Assembly: GCA_002428445.1 (NCBI GenBank)
Contig: DIWJ01000084.1
Location: 12,181-76,180, forward strand
DNA: 64,000 nt
DNA from: Syntrophaceae bacterium UBA6109
Lineage (GTDB): Bacteria; Desulfobacterota; Syntrophia; Syntrophales; UBA6109
Direction: 5' to 3'
Part shown: positions 8,694-17,217 of the stretch, piece by piece
How the letters are laid out: the number at the start of each line of letters is the position of its first letter
Numbering within the stretch: the stretch's first letter is position 1
Position numbers and translations under genes: made by a program
Notes under the pieces: generated by a model
Database searches by the model: none
Told to the model about the DNA's origin: nothing
The model's input: only the letters and a program-made list of their open reading frames with translations

Positions 8694-9278
8694 TCAATTT
8701 TCCTTCAAGAAGATCATCTTCCGCCACAAGTGTTTCCCGGCGATGGCATGCAAGAGTACCGCCCCGCCATGCCCCAGGAAGAAAAGTGGGAGCAGTGTTT
8801 CTCCCGCCTCGTGAAGTTCTTTGATGAAACGGGCCGTTCCCTGCACTCTATGGCCTGGCTCAACAGCAATAAAAAGCAGAACCCCTGTTATCGCCAAAAG
8901 GGAAAACAGCAGCAGGCCCGACATCTCCACAAGAGCGGCCAGACCTTGATGCGGTTGCCGGTCCGGCAATCGGAATTTCACCAGGCCTGTTATGTCTTCC
9001 AGGACAAGTCCGAGACGTTCTCTGTTGTATGGAATCCAGTTGCTGAAACGGGCGCGGGCGGGTCCCAGAATTCCATAAGCAAGCCGTAAACCGACAAAAA
9101 CCGTCACGCCGATTCCAATCCACCCGTGAACGATAAAGCCGAGGCTCTCCGCTCTCTTATAGTCGCCCGCAAAGTCTCCGGTCATCAAGGCGAGCAGTCC
9201 GAATACCACCAATCCCAGATGCAGCATCCGGGTCAATGCGTCCAGGTCATTTTTCCTGCTGATGTCATCAGGTTTCAT
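8694..9278 (-). CDS. Cytochrome b561 family protein
   Basis: A 194-residue protein with four membrane segments. Its histidines are placed as in the bacterial b561 / Ni,Fe-hydrogenase cytochrome b fold: His20 in helix 1, His51 (IVHGWIG) in helix 2, His156 (KELHEAGE) and His170/His177 in the last helix, enough to hold two b hemes. It should pass electrons between quinone and a periplasmic partner; no partner gene is adjacent. The start ATG at 9278 has GGAAGGACACGGCGCTC upstream. Confidence 0.75.
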   Translation of the reverse strand: MKPDDISRKNDLDALTRMLHLGLVVFGLLALMTGDFAGDYKRAESLGFIVHGWIGIGVTVFVGLRLAYGILGPARARFSNWIPYNRERLGLVLEDITGLVKFRLPDRQPHQGLAALVEMSGLLLFSLLAITGVLLFIAVEPGHRVQGTARFIKELHEAGETLLPLFFLGHGGAVLLHAIAGKHLWRKMIFLKEN

Positions 9279-9375
9279 GAGCGCCGTGTCCTTCCGAAAG
9301 CCGATATTGCCGGAAGCCGTTACCCAAATGCCGGCAGACAGTTTTTGAGATCATAAGACGGATAGGAATTCGGGT

Positions 9376-9442
9376 AAATCAGGAGAAATCTGATTTCTTA
9401 TGTCGATATATCTTGGATTGGATTTTTGTCACATGAATCCAA
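9376..9442. other. Two short inverted repeats in a divergent intergenic region
   Basis: AAATCAG/CTGATTT (9376-9396, 7-nt loop) is followed by TTGGATT/AATCCAA (9413-9442, 16-nt loop). They lie between the divergent cytochrome b561 and CBS genes and could be operator sites. No clear promoter could be placed. Confidence 0.3.
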
Positions 9443-9496
9443 ACAGTGGCGTTCGCCGTCGATCGGCGGTAAAATGGTCATCAAGGAGATGAAGCC

Positions 9497-9955
9497 ATGA
9501 TGAAAGCCAAGGATATTATGACTCGGGACGTCATTACGGTCGGTTCAGACACGGAGATCATTCAGGCGGCGAAGCTGATGCTTGACAACCACCTCAGCGG
9601 TCTTCCCGTGGTTGACAGCGGGGGGCACGTGAAGGGGATCATCTGCCAGTCCGATCTGATCGCCCAGCAGGAAAAGATCCGGCTGCCTTCCTTCTTTGTG
9701 CTGCTCGATTCCATGATTCCCCTGTCTTCTCAAAAAAGCATCGAGAAGGAAGTGAAGAAGATGGCGGCCTTCAAGGTGTCCGATGCGATGACACCTGATC
9801 CCATAATGGTTGATCCGGAAACGAGCATCGAGGACATCGCCACATTGATGGTGAAGCACAACATCCATACCCTGCCTGTTGCCGAGCAAGGCAGGCTGGT
9901 CGGTATCATCGGCAAGGAGGATATTCTCCGCACCCTCATGCCGGCTCGGAAATAG
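9497..9955 (+). CDS. CBS-domain pair protein
   Basis: A 152-residue protein made of two CBS motifs. The first starts AKDIMTRDVITVGSDTEI and the second VSDAMTPDPIMVDPETSIED; each ends with the usual LPVV / LVGIIGKEDIL strand. Stand-alone CBS pairs bind adenine nucleotides and act as energy sensors. AAGGAGATGAAGCC before ATG gives a strong start. It is a monocistronic unit between divergent and convergent neighbours. Confidence 0.9.
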   Translation: MMKAKDIMTRDVITVGSDTEIIQAAKLMLDNHLSGLPVVDSGGHVKGIICQSDLIAQQEKIRLPSFFVLLDSMIPLSSQKSIEKEVKKMAAFKVSDAMTPDPIMVDPETSIEDIATLMVKHNIHTLPVAEQGRLVGIIGKEDILRTLMPARK

Positions 9956-10098
9956 GATCCATCCGCTTATCTCGAGGAACCCTGTCGGCCGCGTGGTCCA
10001 CCCATTCGGGTCATCCCGGCAAGAGATGTCTTGAAGCCGATGAAGCGGCCCGGGGAGGAATTCTTCGAAGTCTTCGACGTCAGGATTGCTTCCGGCAA

Positions 10099-10863
10099 TC
10101 ACGCATGCAGATCGATGCCGGCCTGATTGTGGATATATTTATCCACCAATTCCAGCATGGCACTGATCTTGAAAGGTTTTGAAAGGCAGGAGTATCCGAA
10201 TTTCAACATGTCTTCATTCAAGTCGCGTTTGACATTTCTTAAACCGAAAAATCCACTGATATAGATCACCTTGATCTTGGGATTCTTCCGGCGGATCTTT
10301 CTCACCAGTTCTATCCCGCTCATTTTGGGCATGACCACGTCGGTAAAGACCAGATCGGGATTGAATTTCAGAAAGACTTCGTATCCGTCTTCACCGTCGA
10401 CGGCAACCCGGACATCGTAGCCCTCCATCAAGAAGATGTCGCGCAGGGTCTCCTGGAGACCAAATTCATCTTCCACGATCAGGATTCTCTTCTTTGCAGG
10501 AGCTTCCTCATGCGAACCCTTCTGCAAACCCTTCTCAAGCAGGACAACCAGGTCCGCATCGCTTGTTTGACCGATGATCTTGCTGATGGAATTCAGGCGT
10601 TGCTGCAACCTGTTTGCCTGCTCCTCTTTGCCGGGATTCAGATCGGGGTGATAGACTTTGCTCAAGAGGTGATAACTGGATTTGATGTAGGAAAGGGCGC
10701 TGTTCTGGCCCAGTTCCATGTATATCTCCCGGGCCTTGTTCAGAAGACCCAGATAATCGAGTTCCCGCTCAATCAATATCAAGTGGTCTGTGGCTCTCGC
10801 GGACACGTTCCCTGCCGATTGTCGCTTCTTTTGACGGAGTAGGGCTGCTTTTGTGGGGTGCAT
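10099..10863 (-). CDS. J-domain-like/receiver fusion response regulator
   Basis: A 254-residue protein. Residues about 35-100 look like a J domain: helix II IKSSYHLLSKV, the HPD triad at His72-Pro73-Asp74 (YHPDLNPGKEE), and a following helix with QQRLNSISKII. Residues 126-245 are a CheY-type receiver: acidic pair Glu131/Asp132, phospho-acceptor Asp175 (VFTDVVMPKMSG), Ser203 and Lys229 (LSKPFK). There is no DNA-binding output. I infer a phosphorylation-controlled recruiter of a DnaK-type chaperone; the domain pairing is seen, the role is not proven. The start ATG at 10863 has only a weak ribosome site. Confidence 0.75.
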   Translation of the reverse strand: MHPTKAALLRQKKRQSAGNVSARATDHLILIERELDYLGLLNKAREIYMELGQNSALSYIKSSYHLLSKVYHPDLNPGKEEQANRLQQRLNSISKIIGQTSDADLVVLLEKGLQKGSHEEAPAKKRILIVEDEFGLQETLRDIFLMEGYDVRVAVDGEDGYEVFLKFNPDLVFTDVVMPKMSGIELVRKIRRKNPKIKVIYISGFFGLRNVKRDLNEDMLKFGYSCLSKPFKISAMLELVDKYIHNQAGIDLHA

Positions 10864-11076
10864 GTATACGATGGATCGATCCCGTGTGTCAATGAGACAT
10901 TAATCCGCAAAATGAGATCGATACCGGAGCATCATTCTTTCAGCGGCGCCGGAAATCTCATCTTTTCGCCAGGGACAATTCATCTTTTTCGCATCGACAA
11001 ATCAGCATTTCCACGATGTGCACGGAATCGCGGAAATTATATAAGGAGGTGCAGTGCAGAGCATAAGGAGCTCCCC

Positions 11077-11679
11077 ATGAACCCCATCGGCTATCTGATG
11101 CAGGAACATCGAACGATCGAGAAGACCATGAATCTGTTCGAAGTCGAAGTCCGGAGGATCCGCAGGGAAAACCATATCGATCCCATTTCCATGTATGTTT
11201 CCATAGACTTCATCCGCACCTACGTCGATCTGTCCCATCACGGCAAGGAAGAGGACATTCTCTTTCGGGAGCTTTCAAAAAAGAACCTCCTGCCGGAACA
11301 TGCCAGGGTCATCAGCGAACTCAAGCAGGATCACAAGTATTCAAGAACAGTCGTGGGAAAATGGATGCAGGCGAACAACCGCTATCTCGATGGAGAAGAC
11401 ACTGCGCAGGAGATTGTCTCTTATCTGGAAGAATTGATCCGGTTTTACCCGCAGCACATCAGGAAGGAGGATGAAAATTTCTACGATCCGGTCCTGAATT
11501 ATTTCGGAACCGACGAGCGGGCAAGAATGATCGACGAATTTGCGGCATTCGACAAGAACATCCTGCACTGGAAGTATCAAAAAATCGAAGCGGTCTTGAA
11601 GGAAAGACTTTGGGAAAGCGGCGCCTTCGAACCCTTCCCGGCACGCCCGGACGGCCAAGGGGTCAGGCGCAGCGCCTGA
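11077..11679 (+). CDS. Hemerythrin HHE-domain protein
   Basis: A 200-residue protein with the iron ligands of a hemerythrin-like four-helix bundle: His11 (MQEHRTIEK), His54/His55 with Glu58/Glu59 (DLSHHGKEED), His86 (KQDHKYSR), and His127 with Glu131 (YPQHIRKEDENFY). Such diiron proteins bind O2 or NO or act in iron/redox sensing in anaerobes. The start at 11077 follows AAGGAGCTCCCC. A second Shine-Dalgarno-like AAGGAGG lies 30 bp further upstream without a usable long frame. It has a Pro/Gly/Arg-rich tail of about 15 residues. Confidence 0.85.
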   Translation: MNPIGYLMQEHRTIEKTMNLFEVEVRRIRRENHIDPISMYVSIDFIRTYVDLSHHGKEEDILFRELSKKNLLPEHARVISELKQDHKYSRTVVGKWMQANNRYLDGEDTAQEIVSYLEELIRFYPQHIRKEDENFYDPVLNYFGTDERARMIDEFAAFDKNILHWKYQKIEAVLKERLWESGAFEPFPARPDGQGVRRSA

Positions 11680-11828
11680 GACCTCGAATTTCCTCCGGCT
11701 CAATAGCTACCGCCGTCGCTTGAGATCGCGCTAAGACAATTGGAGGGTAAGAATAGGGTTCTGACTCATTTACAGGGCCTTGGCGCGATGGGATAATTTC
11801 CAAAAATATGATTACGGAGGTGAGCCTC

Positions 11829-11993
11829 ATGGCCGAACAGATGAAGAAAGCGCAGTGTCCCAATCCCTGTAATTTCATGGTGAAGAGCCATGACGAAAAG
11901 GAGATCGTCGATTTCGTCATGCAGCATGCAAAGAAAAGCCACAACATGGACCTCGCGGAGCAGGATGCGAAGAAGATGATCGAGCCCGCCTAG
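11829..11993 (+). CDS. DUF1059 family small protein
   Basis: A 54-residue protein with the CPNPC motif near residues 9-13 and the HDEKEIVDFVMQHAKKSH segment typical of DUF1059. Function unknown; the family is common in archaea and anaerobes. The start is set by GGAGG eight bases before ATG, excluding seven upstream residues. It lies 150 bp after the hemerythrin gene on the same strand. Confidence 0.85.
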   Translation: MAEQMKKAQCPNPCNFMVKSHDEKEIVDFVMQHAKKSHNMDLAEQDAKKMIEPA

Positions 11994-12344
11994 TTTCCCC
12001 CGCCTTTTGCAGCCGCCCGCTGCAAGGGCAGAACGATGAAACACAGAGTGGAGGGATTGCCTGGCCGCCATTTTCGGATCGCTCTTTCCACTCTGTACAT
12101 CTTAACCGCAGACATTTGACGGCGCCCGGGCGAAGGAAGAGATCCGGTCGGCGCTGGCAGAAGCCAGGGCCTGAAGCGTACCCTTCACGGAGCCCGTTCG
12201 ATTTGGCTTCTTTCTCCCCTGCCCATGGGATAACTTTTCAATCCTACCTTTGATTTTTTCAATTGGACGAATCCCGGCATCCTCTATATGGTGAAGTTTG
12301 CGGGAAGTGCCGCAGACGAAACGGCCCTGCCGAAGAGGGGGAAG
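11994..12344. other. Intergenic stretch with inverted repeats
   Basis: No gene seen. A 7-bp hairpin TTGCAGC/GCTGCAA (12007-12025) lacks a T-run. ACAGAGTGGA (12043-12052) and TCCACTCTGT (12087-12096) form a 10-bp perfect inverted repeat around a 34-nt loop. They separate the DUF1059 gene from the dehydrogenase cluster. Confidence 0.4.
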
Positions 12345-13286
12345 ATGAAAGTCGTCATCATCGGAGGTTTCACGGAAGAGGCGAAAAAGAGGATTATCGG
12401 GCGTTTTCCTTCCTCCTGGACGGTCGCGGTCGTGGCGGCCGAAGACGTCGGCCCCGAGCTGGCCGATGCGGAAGTGATCATCCCCGAGCACATCGTCGTC
12501 GACGGTTTGTTCCTGGACCGCACGCCCAAACTCATGCTGGTCCAGACGGGGGCGGGCTTCGACAACGTGGACATCTCCGAGTGCACGAAGAGGGGCATCC
12601 ATGCGGCGAACGCGGCGGGCGTCAACACCGTCGCCGTGGCGGAGCACGTCCTGACGCTCTTCCTGTGTCATTACAAGGATATCCTCCACCTCGATGCAGC
12701 CATGAGACAGGGGGACTACGGCGTCGACTACAGCGGCGCCGAGGTTGCCGGGAAGGTCCTCGGGATCGTCGGGATGGGCAACATCGGCAAGGCCGTGGCC
12801 CGCAGAGCCCTCGCCTTCGAGATGAAAATCCTGGGGTACGACGTCCGTCCCGTTGCGGCCGGTCCCGGGATCGAAATGACGGACCTCGATACGCTCCTGA
12901 AGACCGCCGACGCCATTACGCTGCATACATTCCTGAACGATCAGACCCGGCGGCTGATCGGACGGCGCGAGTTCGCCCTGATGAAACCGGACGCCTTCCT
13001 GATCAATACGTCCCGGGGTCCCGTCGTCGATGAGGAAGCCCTGATCGAGGCGCTGCAGACGGGAAGGATCGGCGGGGCGGGCCTCGACGTTTTCGAAAGA
13101 GAACCCCTGGCGAAGGAAAGCCCGTTGCGCAAAATGCATAACGTGGTTCTGACACCGCATACGGCGGGCATGCCCGACGGATTAAAATATCATGAAAAGC
13201 GGTATGCCTTTTTCCTGGAGAACATTGTACGGGTATCTCAGGGGAAGCCCCCTCTCAGCGCCCTGAACCGGATTTCAACGCCCTGA
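12345..13286 (+). CDS. D-isomer-specific 2-hydroxyacid dehydrogenase
   Basis: A protein of about 313 residues with the NAD-binding loop GMGNIG (144-149) and the catalytic triad of the family: Arg224 (NTSRGPVVDE), Glu253 (LDVFEREPL) and His272 (LTPHTAG). It should reduce a 2-keto acid to the D-2-hydroxy acid, or the reverse, with NAD(H); the substrate is open (glyoxylate, hydroxypyruvate and phosphoglycerate types share these motifs). The start is ATG 12345 after GAGGGGGAAG; a longer form from 12288 is possible but has no ribosome site. First gene of a four-gene cluster. Confidence 0.85.
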   Translation: MKVVIIGGFTEEAKKRIIGRFPSSWTVAVVAAEDVGPELADAEVIIPEHIVVDGLFLDRTPKLMLVQTGAGFDNVDISECTKRGIHAANAAGVNTVAVAEHVLTLFLCHYKDILHLDAAMRQGDYGVDYSGAEVAGKVLGIVGMGNIGKAVARRALAFEMKILGYDVRPVAAGPGIEMTDLDTLLKTADAITLHTFLNDQTRRLIGRREFALMKPDAFLINTSRGPVVDEEALIEALQTGRIGGAGLDVFEREPLAKESPLRKMHNVVLTPHTAGMPDGLKYHEKRYAFFLENIVRVSQGKPPLSALNRISTP

Positions 13287-13362
13287 GCGCCTCACAGGGG
13301 CTCCTACCCGGGCCGCCTGCCGGCGTGGGCCAGAGACAACCTTGAATTGGAGGACAACAAGT

Positions 13363-14265
13363 ATGCGTGTCGGATATATCGGCCTCGGCCGCATGGGTTT
13401 TCCCATGGCCGCGAATCTTATCAAGGCGGGGCATTCCGTGACGGTGCACAACCGCAGCCGCGGCGCCGTCGACCGCCTCGTCGCCCTGGGGGCGGCGGCC
13501 GCATCTTCGCCCGCGGAGGTCGCCCGTTCCGTCGATATCCTCGTGACCTGCCTCTTAACGCCGGAGCAGGTCGAACACGTTTACCTCGGTCCGGAAGGTG
13601 CAATGGAAGGCGGACGCGCCGGCCAGATCTTCATCGACGCGAGCACGGTCTACCCCATGACGAGCCGGAAGGTCGCCGGGGCGCTCCGGACCGCGGGGAT
13701 TTCCTTTCTCGACGCGCCGGTCAGCGGCGGCCCGAGCGGGGCGGAAAAGGGAACGCTCAGCGTCATGGTCGGCGGAGAAGCGTCGGTCCTGGAAAAGGCG
13801 CGGCCCGTCCTCGAGGTCTTCGGAAAGAATATTTTCCATATGGGACCGGTCGGGGCAGGCTGTTCGACCAAGATCTGCAACCAGATTCTCACTGGAACCG
13901 CTCATGTTCTCGTCGCGGAGGCCATGGTGCTCGGAACGAAGCTCGGTCTCGATCCTCAGAAACTGTTTGACGTACTGCACGTCAGTTCCGGTCAGTGCCG
14001 AGCCCTCGACAACGCCGTCCCCAAGGCCGTCCTGCCGCGGAATTTCTCTGCAACCTTCACGGTCGAGGGGATGATCAAAGACCTGGAGTGCGCCCTCCGG
14101 ACGGCGCGGGAAAACGGCGTGCGGCTGCTGCTCCCCGCCATGGCGCAGCAGATCTACCAGGAGGCGCGCGGCCTGGGCCACGGAGGCGAGCACCTCGCGG
14201 CTGTGATCCAGCCCATGGAGAAGATCGCCGGCGTCGAGGTCGGCAGGAAAGACCCGCAGACATGA
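13363..14265 (+). CDS. 3-hydroxyisobutyrate dehydrogenase-like beta-hydroxyacid dehydrogenase
   Basis: A 300-residue protein: N-terminal Rossmann domain with YIGLGRMGFPMAANL (GxGxMG), the substrate loop DAPVSGGPSGAEKGTL (118-132) and the catalytic Lys170 in GAGCSTKICNQ. The family covers 3-hydroxyisobutyrate, tartronate-semialdehyde and related semialdehyde reductases. TTGGAGGACAACAAGT precedes ATG 13363. It is 76 bp after the hydroxyacid dehydrogenase and 31 bp before the first aminotransferase-fold gene, so a shared operon is likely. In that setting it probably handles a semialdehyde produced by one of the two PLP enzymes. Confidence 0.85.
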   Translation: MRVGYIGLGRMGFPMAANLIKAGHSVTVHNRSRGAVDRLVALGAAAASSPAEVARSVDILVTCLLTPEQVEHVYLGPEGAMEGGRAGQIFIDASTVYPMTSRKVAGALRTAGISFLDAPVSGGPSGAEKGTLSVMVGGEASVLEKARPVLEVFGKNIFHMGPVGAGCSTKICNQILTGTAHVLVAEAMVLGTKLGLDPQKLFDVLHVSSGQCRALDNAVPKAVLPRNFSATFTVEGMIKDLECALRTARENGVRLLLPAMAQQIYQEARGLGHGGEHLAAVIQPMEKIAGVEVGRKDPQT

Positions 14266-14296
14266 TCGCGTGATCATGAGATCAAGGAGAAGAACC

Positions 14297-15649
14297 ATGG
14301 AGAAACTTCACCGCTCCGAGGGGGACATCAACCTGTCACGGCGGCGGAAGGCTTGGCAGGATGCAAATCTTGACGCGGAAACGCGGCGCCTCCTCGCCGA
14401 AGACGAAAAATACTTTCTGAAGCAGTCACTCTCCACGCCCTGCCTGAACGGTCTGCGGGCTTGCGAGGGGATCTGGATCGAGGACCTGCAGGGCCGGCGA
14501 TACATGGATTTTCACGGCAACAACGTCCACCAGGTCGGGTTTGGAAACCCGGAGGTGATCGCCGCGATCAAGGAGCAACTGGACGAACTGTCGTTCTGCC
14601 CCAGGCGCTATACGAACTGGAAGGCAGTGGAACTGGCCAAGAAGCTGGCGGAGCTGGCGCCGGGGAACCTGAACAAGGTGCTGCTCGCGCCGGGCGGAAC
14701 CAGCGCGATTGGAATGGCGCTGAAGCTGGCGAGGATCGCCACGGGACGGCACAAGACCATCTCCATGTGGGACTCCTTTCACGGGGCGTCGCTCGACGCG
14801 ATTTCGATCGGCGGCGAGGCGGTGTTCCGCCAGAACATCGGGCCCCTGCTGCCGGGAACGGAGCACGCGCCGCCGCCCGACGAATACCACTGCATCTTCG
14901 GCTGCTTCGAGCGCGGCGGCTGCGACATGACCTGCGCCCGATACATCGACTACATCATGGAAAAGGAAGGCGACATCGCCGCGGTGGTGGCCGAGCCGAT
15001 GCGGAGCACGCCCTACGTGCCGAAGCCGGAATACTGGCGGATCGTCCGGGAAGCCTGCGACAGGCACGGCGCGCTTCTGATCTTCGACGAGATCCCCCAT
15101 GCCCTTGGCCGGACGGGAAAGATGTTCACCTGCGAGAACTTCGGGATCGTCCCGGACATCCTGGTGATCGGCAAGGGCCTGGGCGGAGGGGTCTTCCCGC
15201 TGGCGGCGATGATCGCAAGGGAAGATCTGGACGTGGCGGGCAAGATCGCGCTCGGACATTACACGCACGAAAAGAGCCCCGCGGCCTGCGCGGCGGCACT
15301 GGCGACGATCGGATACATCGAAAAGAACAATCTGGTGAAGCATTCGCGGGACCTGGGAGCTTTTGCCCTGAAGAGGATGCGGGGGATGATGGAACGCCAT
15401 CCCCTGATCGGCGACGTGCGCGGCATCGGCCTGTTTCTCGGCATCGAACTGGTGAAGAACCGGAAGACGAGGGAACGCGCGGCGGACGAAGCGGAGGCCG
15501 TGATGTACGGGGCGCTGTCCCGCGGGCTCAGCTTCAAGCTCACGATGGGCAACATCCTCACGCTGACACCGGCGCTGACGATTTCAAAGGACGAGATGGA
15601 CAAGGCCCTTGCCATTATCGAGGCCTGCATTGCGGACGTGGAAAGATGA
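14297..15649 (+). CDS. Class III PLP enzyme, PbfA (hydroxy-aminoethylphosphonate ammonia-lyase) like
   Basis: A 450-residue fold-type I protein. PLP contacts: Asp264 (LLIFDEIPHALGRTGK) and the Schiff-base Lys293 (LVIGKGLGGGVFP). The N-terminal motifs SLSTPCLNGLRACEGIWIED and MDFHGNNVHQVG, as well as MWDSFHGASLDAISIGGE, match from memory the PbfA group, which eliminates ammonia from (R)-1-hydroxy-2-aminoethylphosphonate. No phnW, phnX or phosphonate transporter is nearby, so the substrate may differ. Four Cys (199, 203, 209, 213) form a tight cluster that could hold a metal. AAGGAGAAGAACC precedes the ATG. Confidence 0.75.
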   Translation: MEKLHRSEGDINLSRRRKAWQDANLDAETRRLLAEDEKYFLKQSLSTPCLNGLRACEGIWIEDLQGRRYMDFHGNNVHQVGFGNPEVIAAIKEQLDELSFCPRRYTNWKAVELAKKLAELAPGNLNKVLLAPGGTSAIGMALKLARIATGRHKTISMWDSFHGASLDAISIGGEAVFRQNIGPLLPGTEHAPPPDEYHCIFGCFERGGCDMTCARYIDYIMEKEGDIAAVVAEPMRSTPYVPKPEYWRIVREACDRHGALLIFDEIPHALGRTGKMFTCENFGIVPDILVIGKGLGGGVFPLAAMIAREDLDVAGKIALGHYTHEKSPAACAAALATIGYIEKNNLVKHSRDLGAFALKRMRGMMERHPLIGDVRGIGLFLGIELVKNRKTRERAADEAEAVMYGALSRGLSFKLTMGNILTLTPALTISKDEMDKALAIIEACIADVER

Positions 15650-15704
15650 TGCGACGCAGGCAGGGGCTGTTCCAGATAAATTTCCCTCGGGAGGAGATCG
15701 TTTC

Positions 15705-17057
15705 ATGGCGCCTTTAGACGCGAAGGAGATCATTCGGTTTGAGCAGGACCACGTACTGCATCCCTGGTCGGCGCAGAAGAGCTTCAAGCCTTTCGTGATG
15801 GCGGGAGGCCTGGGAGTCTATTTCTGGGATGACAAGGGAAAACGCTATCTCGATTTCTGCTCGCAGCTCTTCAACGTCAACGCCGGGCATCAACATCCGC
15901 GGATCATCCAGGCCATCAAGGACCAGGCCGAAAAACTCTGCTACGCCTATCCTTCCGCCGCCACGGAGCCGCGGGCAAGACTGGCGAAGATGCTGGCGGA
16001 CATCGCGCCGGGCGACATCGACAGGATCCTCTTCATGAACTGCGGCGCCGAGGCGAACGAGAACGCCGTCCGTCTGGCCCGTGCCGTGACGGGGCGGCAC
16101 AAGATTATCGCCCGGTACCGCGGCTTTCACGGCGGTGCGGCGGGCGCCGCCGTCTTCGGCGATCCGCGCCGGCGGGCCTTCGAGCCCTATGTCCAGGGCG
16201 GCATCCGCATCTGGGATCCCTACTGTTACCGCTGCTTCTTCAAGATGGCCTACCCCGGCTGCGGCCTCTACTGCGCGGAGGCAATCCGCGAGGTGGTCGA
16301 GGTGGAAGGCCCCGAGACGATCGCGGCGATCATGATGGAGCCGATCACGGGAAGCAACTGCCGCATCGTGCCCCCCGAAGGATATATGCAGCGCCTGCGG
16401 AAGATCTGCGACGATTACGGCATCCTGCTGATCTTCGACGAGGTGATGACCGGCTTCGGCAGGACGGGGAAATGGTTCGCCGCCGATCTCTGGAGCGTGG
16501 TTCCCGACATGATCACCGCCTCCAAAGGAATCACCAACGGCGCCCTGCCCCTGGGCACGGTCATGCTGCGCCGGAAGATCGCCGAATACTTCGACGACCG
16601 CATCATGTACGCCGGATCGACACAAATGGGGAACCCCATCGTCGCGGCGGCGGCGATCGCGGCGATCGAAGTCTATCGCGACGAGGGCCTGGTTGAAAAC
16701 TCGCGCGTCCTCGGGCAGTACCTCATGGAAAAGCTGGAACGGATTCGGGAGAAACATCCGTCCGTGGGCGAAGTTCGGGGGAGGGGCCTCTTCGCCGGGA
16801 TCGAGCTCGTGAGGAGCAAGGAAACCCGGGAGCCGCTCATTCCCTGGACCGTCCGCTACTACGAGCAGAAGCATCCGCTGGCCGGGAAACTCGTCGGGAA
16901 GCTGAAGGAAGAGGGCGTCTTCGTGGAGATGCGCTGGAACGTGCTGATGGTCGCTCCGCCGCTGTGCATCGGGAAGGAGGATCTCGACAAGGGCCTGGAG
17001 AAGATCGACCAGGCGCTGGCCATTGCCGACGACTTCGCGAAAGAGGCCACCGGATAG
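15705..17057 (+). CDS. Class III aminotransferase
   Basis: A 450-residue class III transaminase with Asp245 (LLIFDEVMTGFGRTGK) and PLP Lys274 (MITASKGITNGALP). HPWSAQKSFKP at residues 19-29 resembles the HPWSA opening of taurine-pyruvate type enzymes. Like its neighbour it has a four-Cys insert (Cys174, 177, 186, 190; PYCYRC...GCGLYC). Likely reaction: transfer of a terminal amino group of a small amine or omega-amino acid to pyruvate or 2-oxoglutarate. The start is set by GGGAGGAGATCGTTTC before ATG. It is 55 bp downstream of the PbfA-like gene and closes the cluster. Confidence 0.85.
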   Translation: MAPLDAKEIIRFEQDHVLHPWSAQKSFKPFVMAGGLGVYFWDDKGKRYLDFCSQLFNVNAGHQHPRIIQAIKDQAEKLCYAYPSAATEPRARLAKMLADIAPGDIDRILFMNCGAEANENAVRLARAVTGRHKIIARYRGFHGGAAGAAVFGDPRRRAFEPYVQGGIRIWDPYCYRCFFKMAYPGCGLYCAEAIREVVEVEGPETIAAIMMEPITGSNCRIVPPEGYMQRLRKICDDYGILLIFDEVMTGFGRTGKWFAADLWSVVPDMITASKGITNGALPLGTVMLRRKIAEYFDDRIMYAGSTQMGNPIVAAAAIAAIEVYRDEGLVENSRVLGQYLMEKLERIREKHPSVGEVRGRGLFAGIELVRSKETREPLIPWTVRYYEQKHPLAGKLVGKLKEEGVFVEMRWNVLMVAPPLCIGKEDLDKGLEKIDQALAIADDFAKEATG

Positions 17058-17144
17058 CGGTCCGGCGCCGCCCGAGCCTTTCCTCCGGAAACCGGGACCG
17101 GTCATCCCTGCACCTTCTTGGCGATACTGCCGCCTTGTCGAACC

Positions 17145-17173
17145 TTGACATCCCCCGTCGCTTGCCTCATAAA
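17145..17173 (+). promoter_or_regulatory. Promoter-like site before the TIGR03546 gene
   Basis: TTGACA (17145-17150), 17-bp spacer, CATAAA (17168-17173). The -10 overlaps a small palindrome CTCAT-AAA-ATGAG, a possible operator. Confidence 0.45.
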
Positions 17174-17217
17174 ATGAGACGCTTGGATGTCGATCCCGTC
17201 TCGCCAAGGAGGAAGCC

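Noticed and set aside
11041..11079. Possible short leader peptide before the hemerythrin gene (GTG frame ending at ATGA)
   Set aside because: Eight codons with poor spacing to the upstream AAGGAGG; too little to support.
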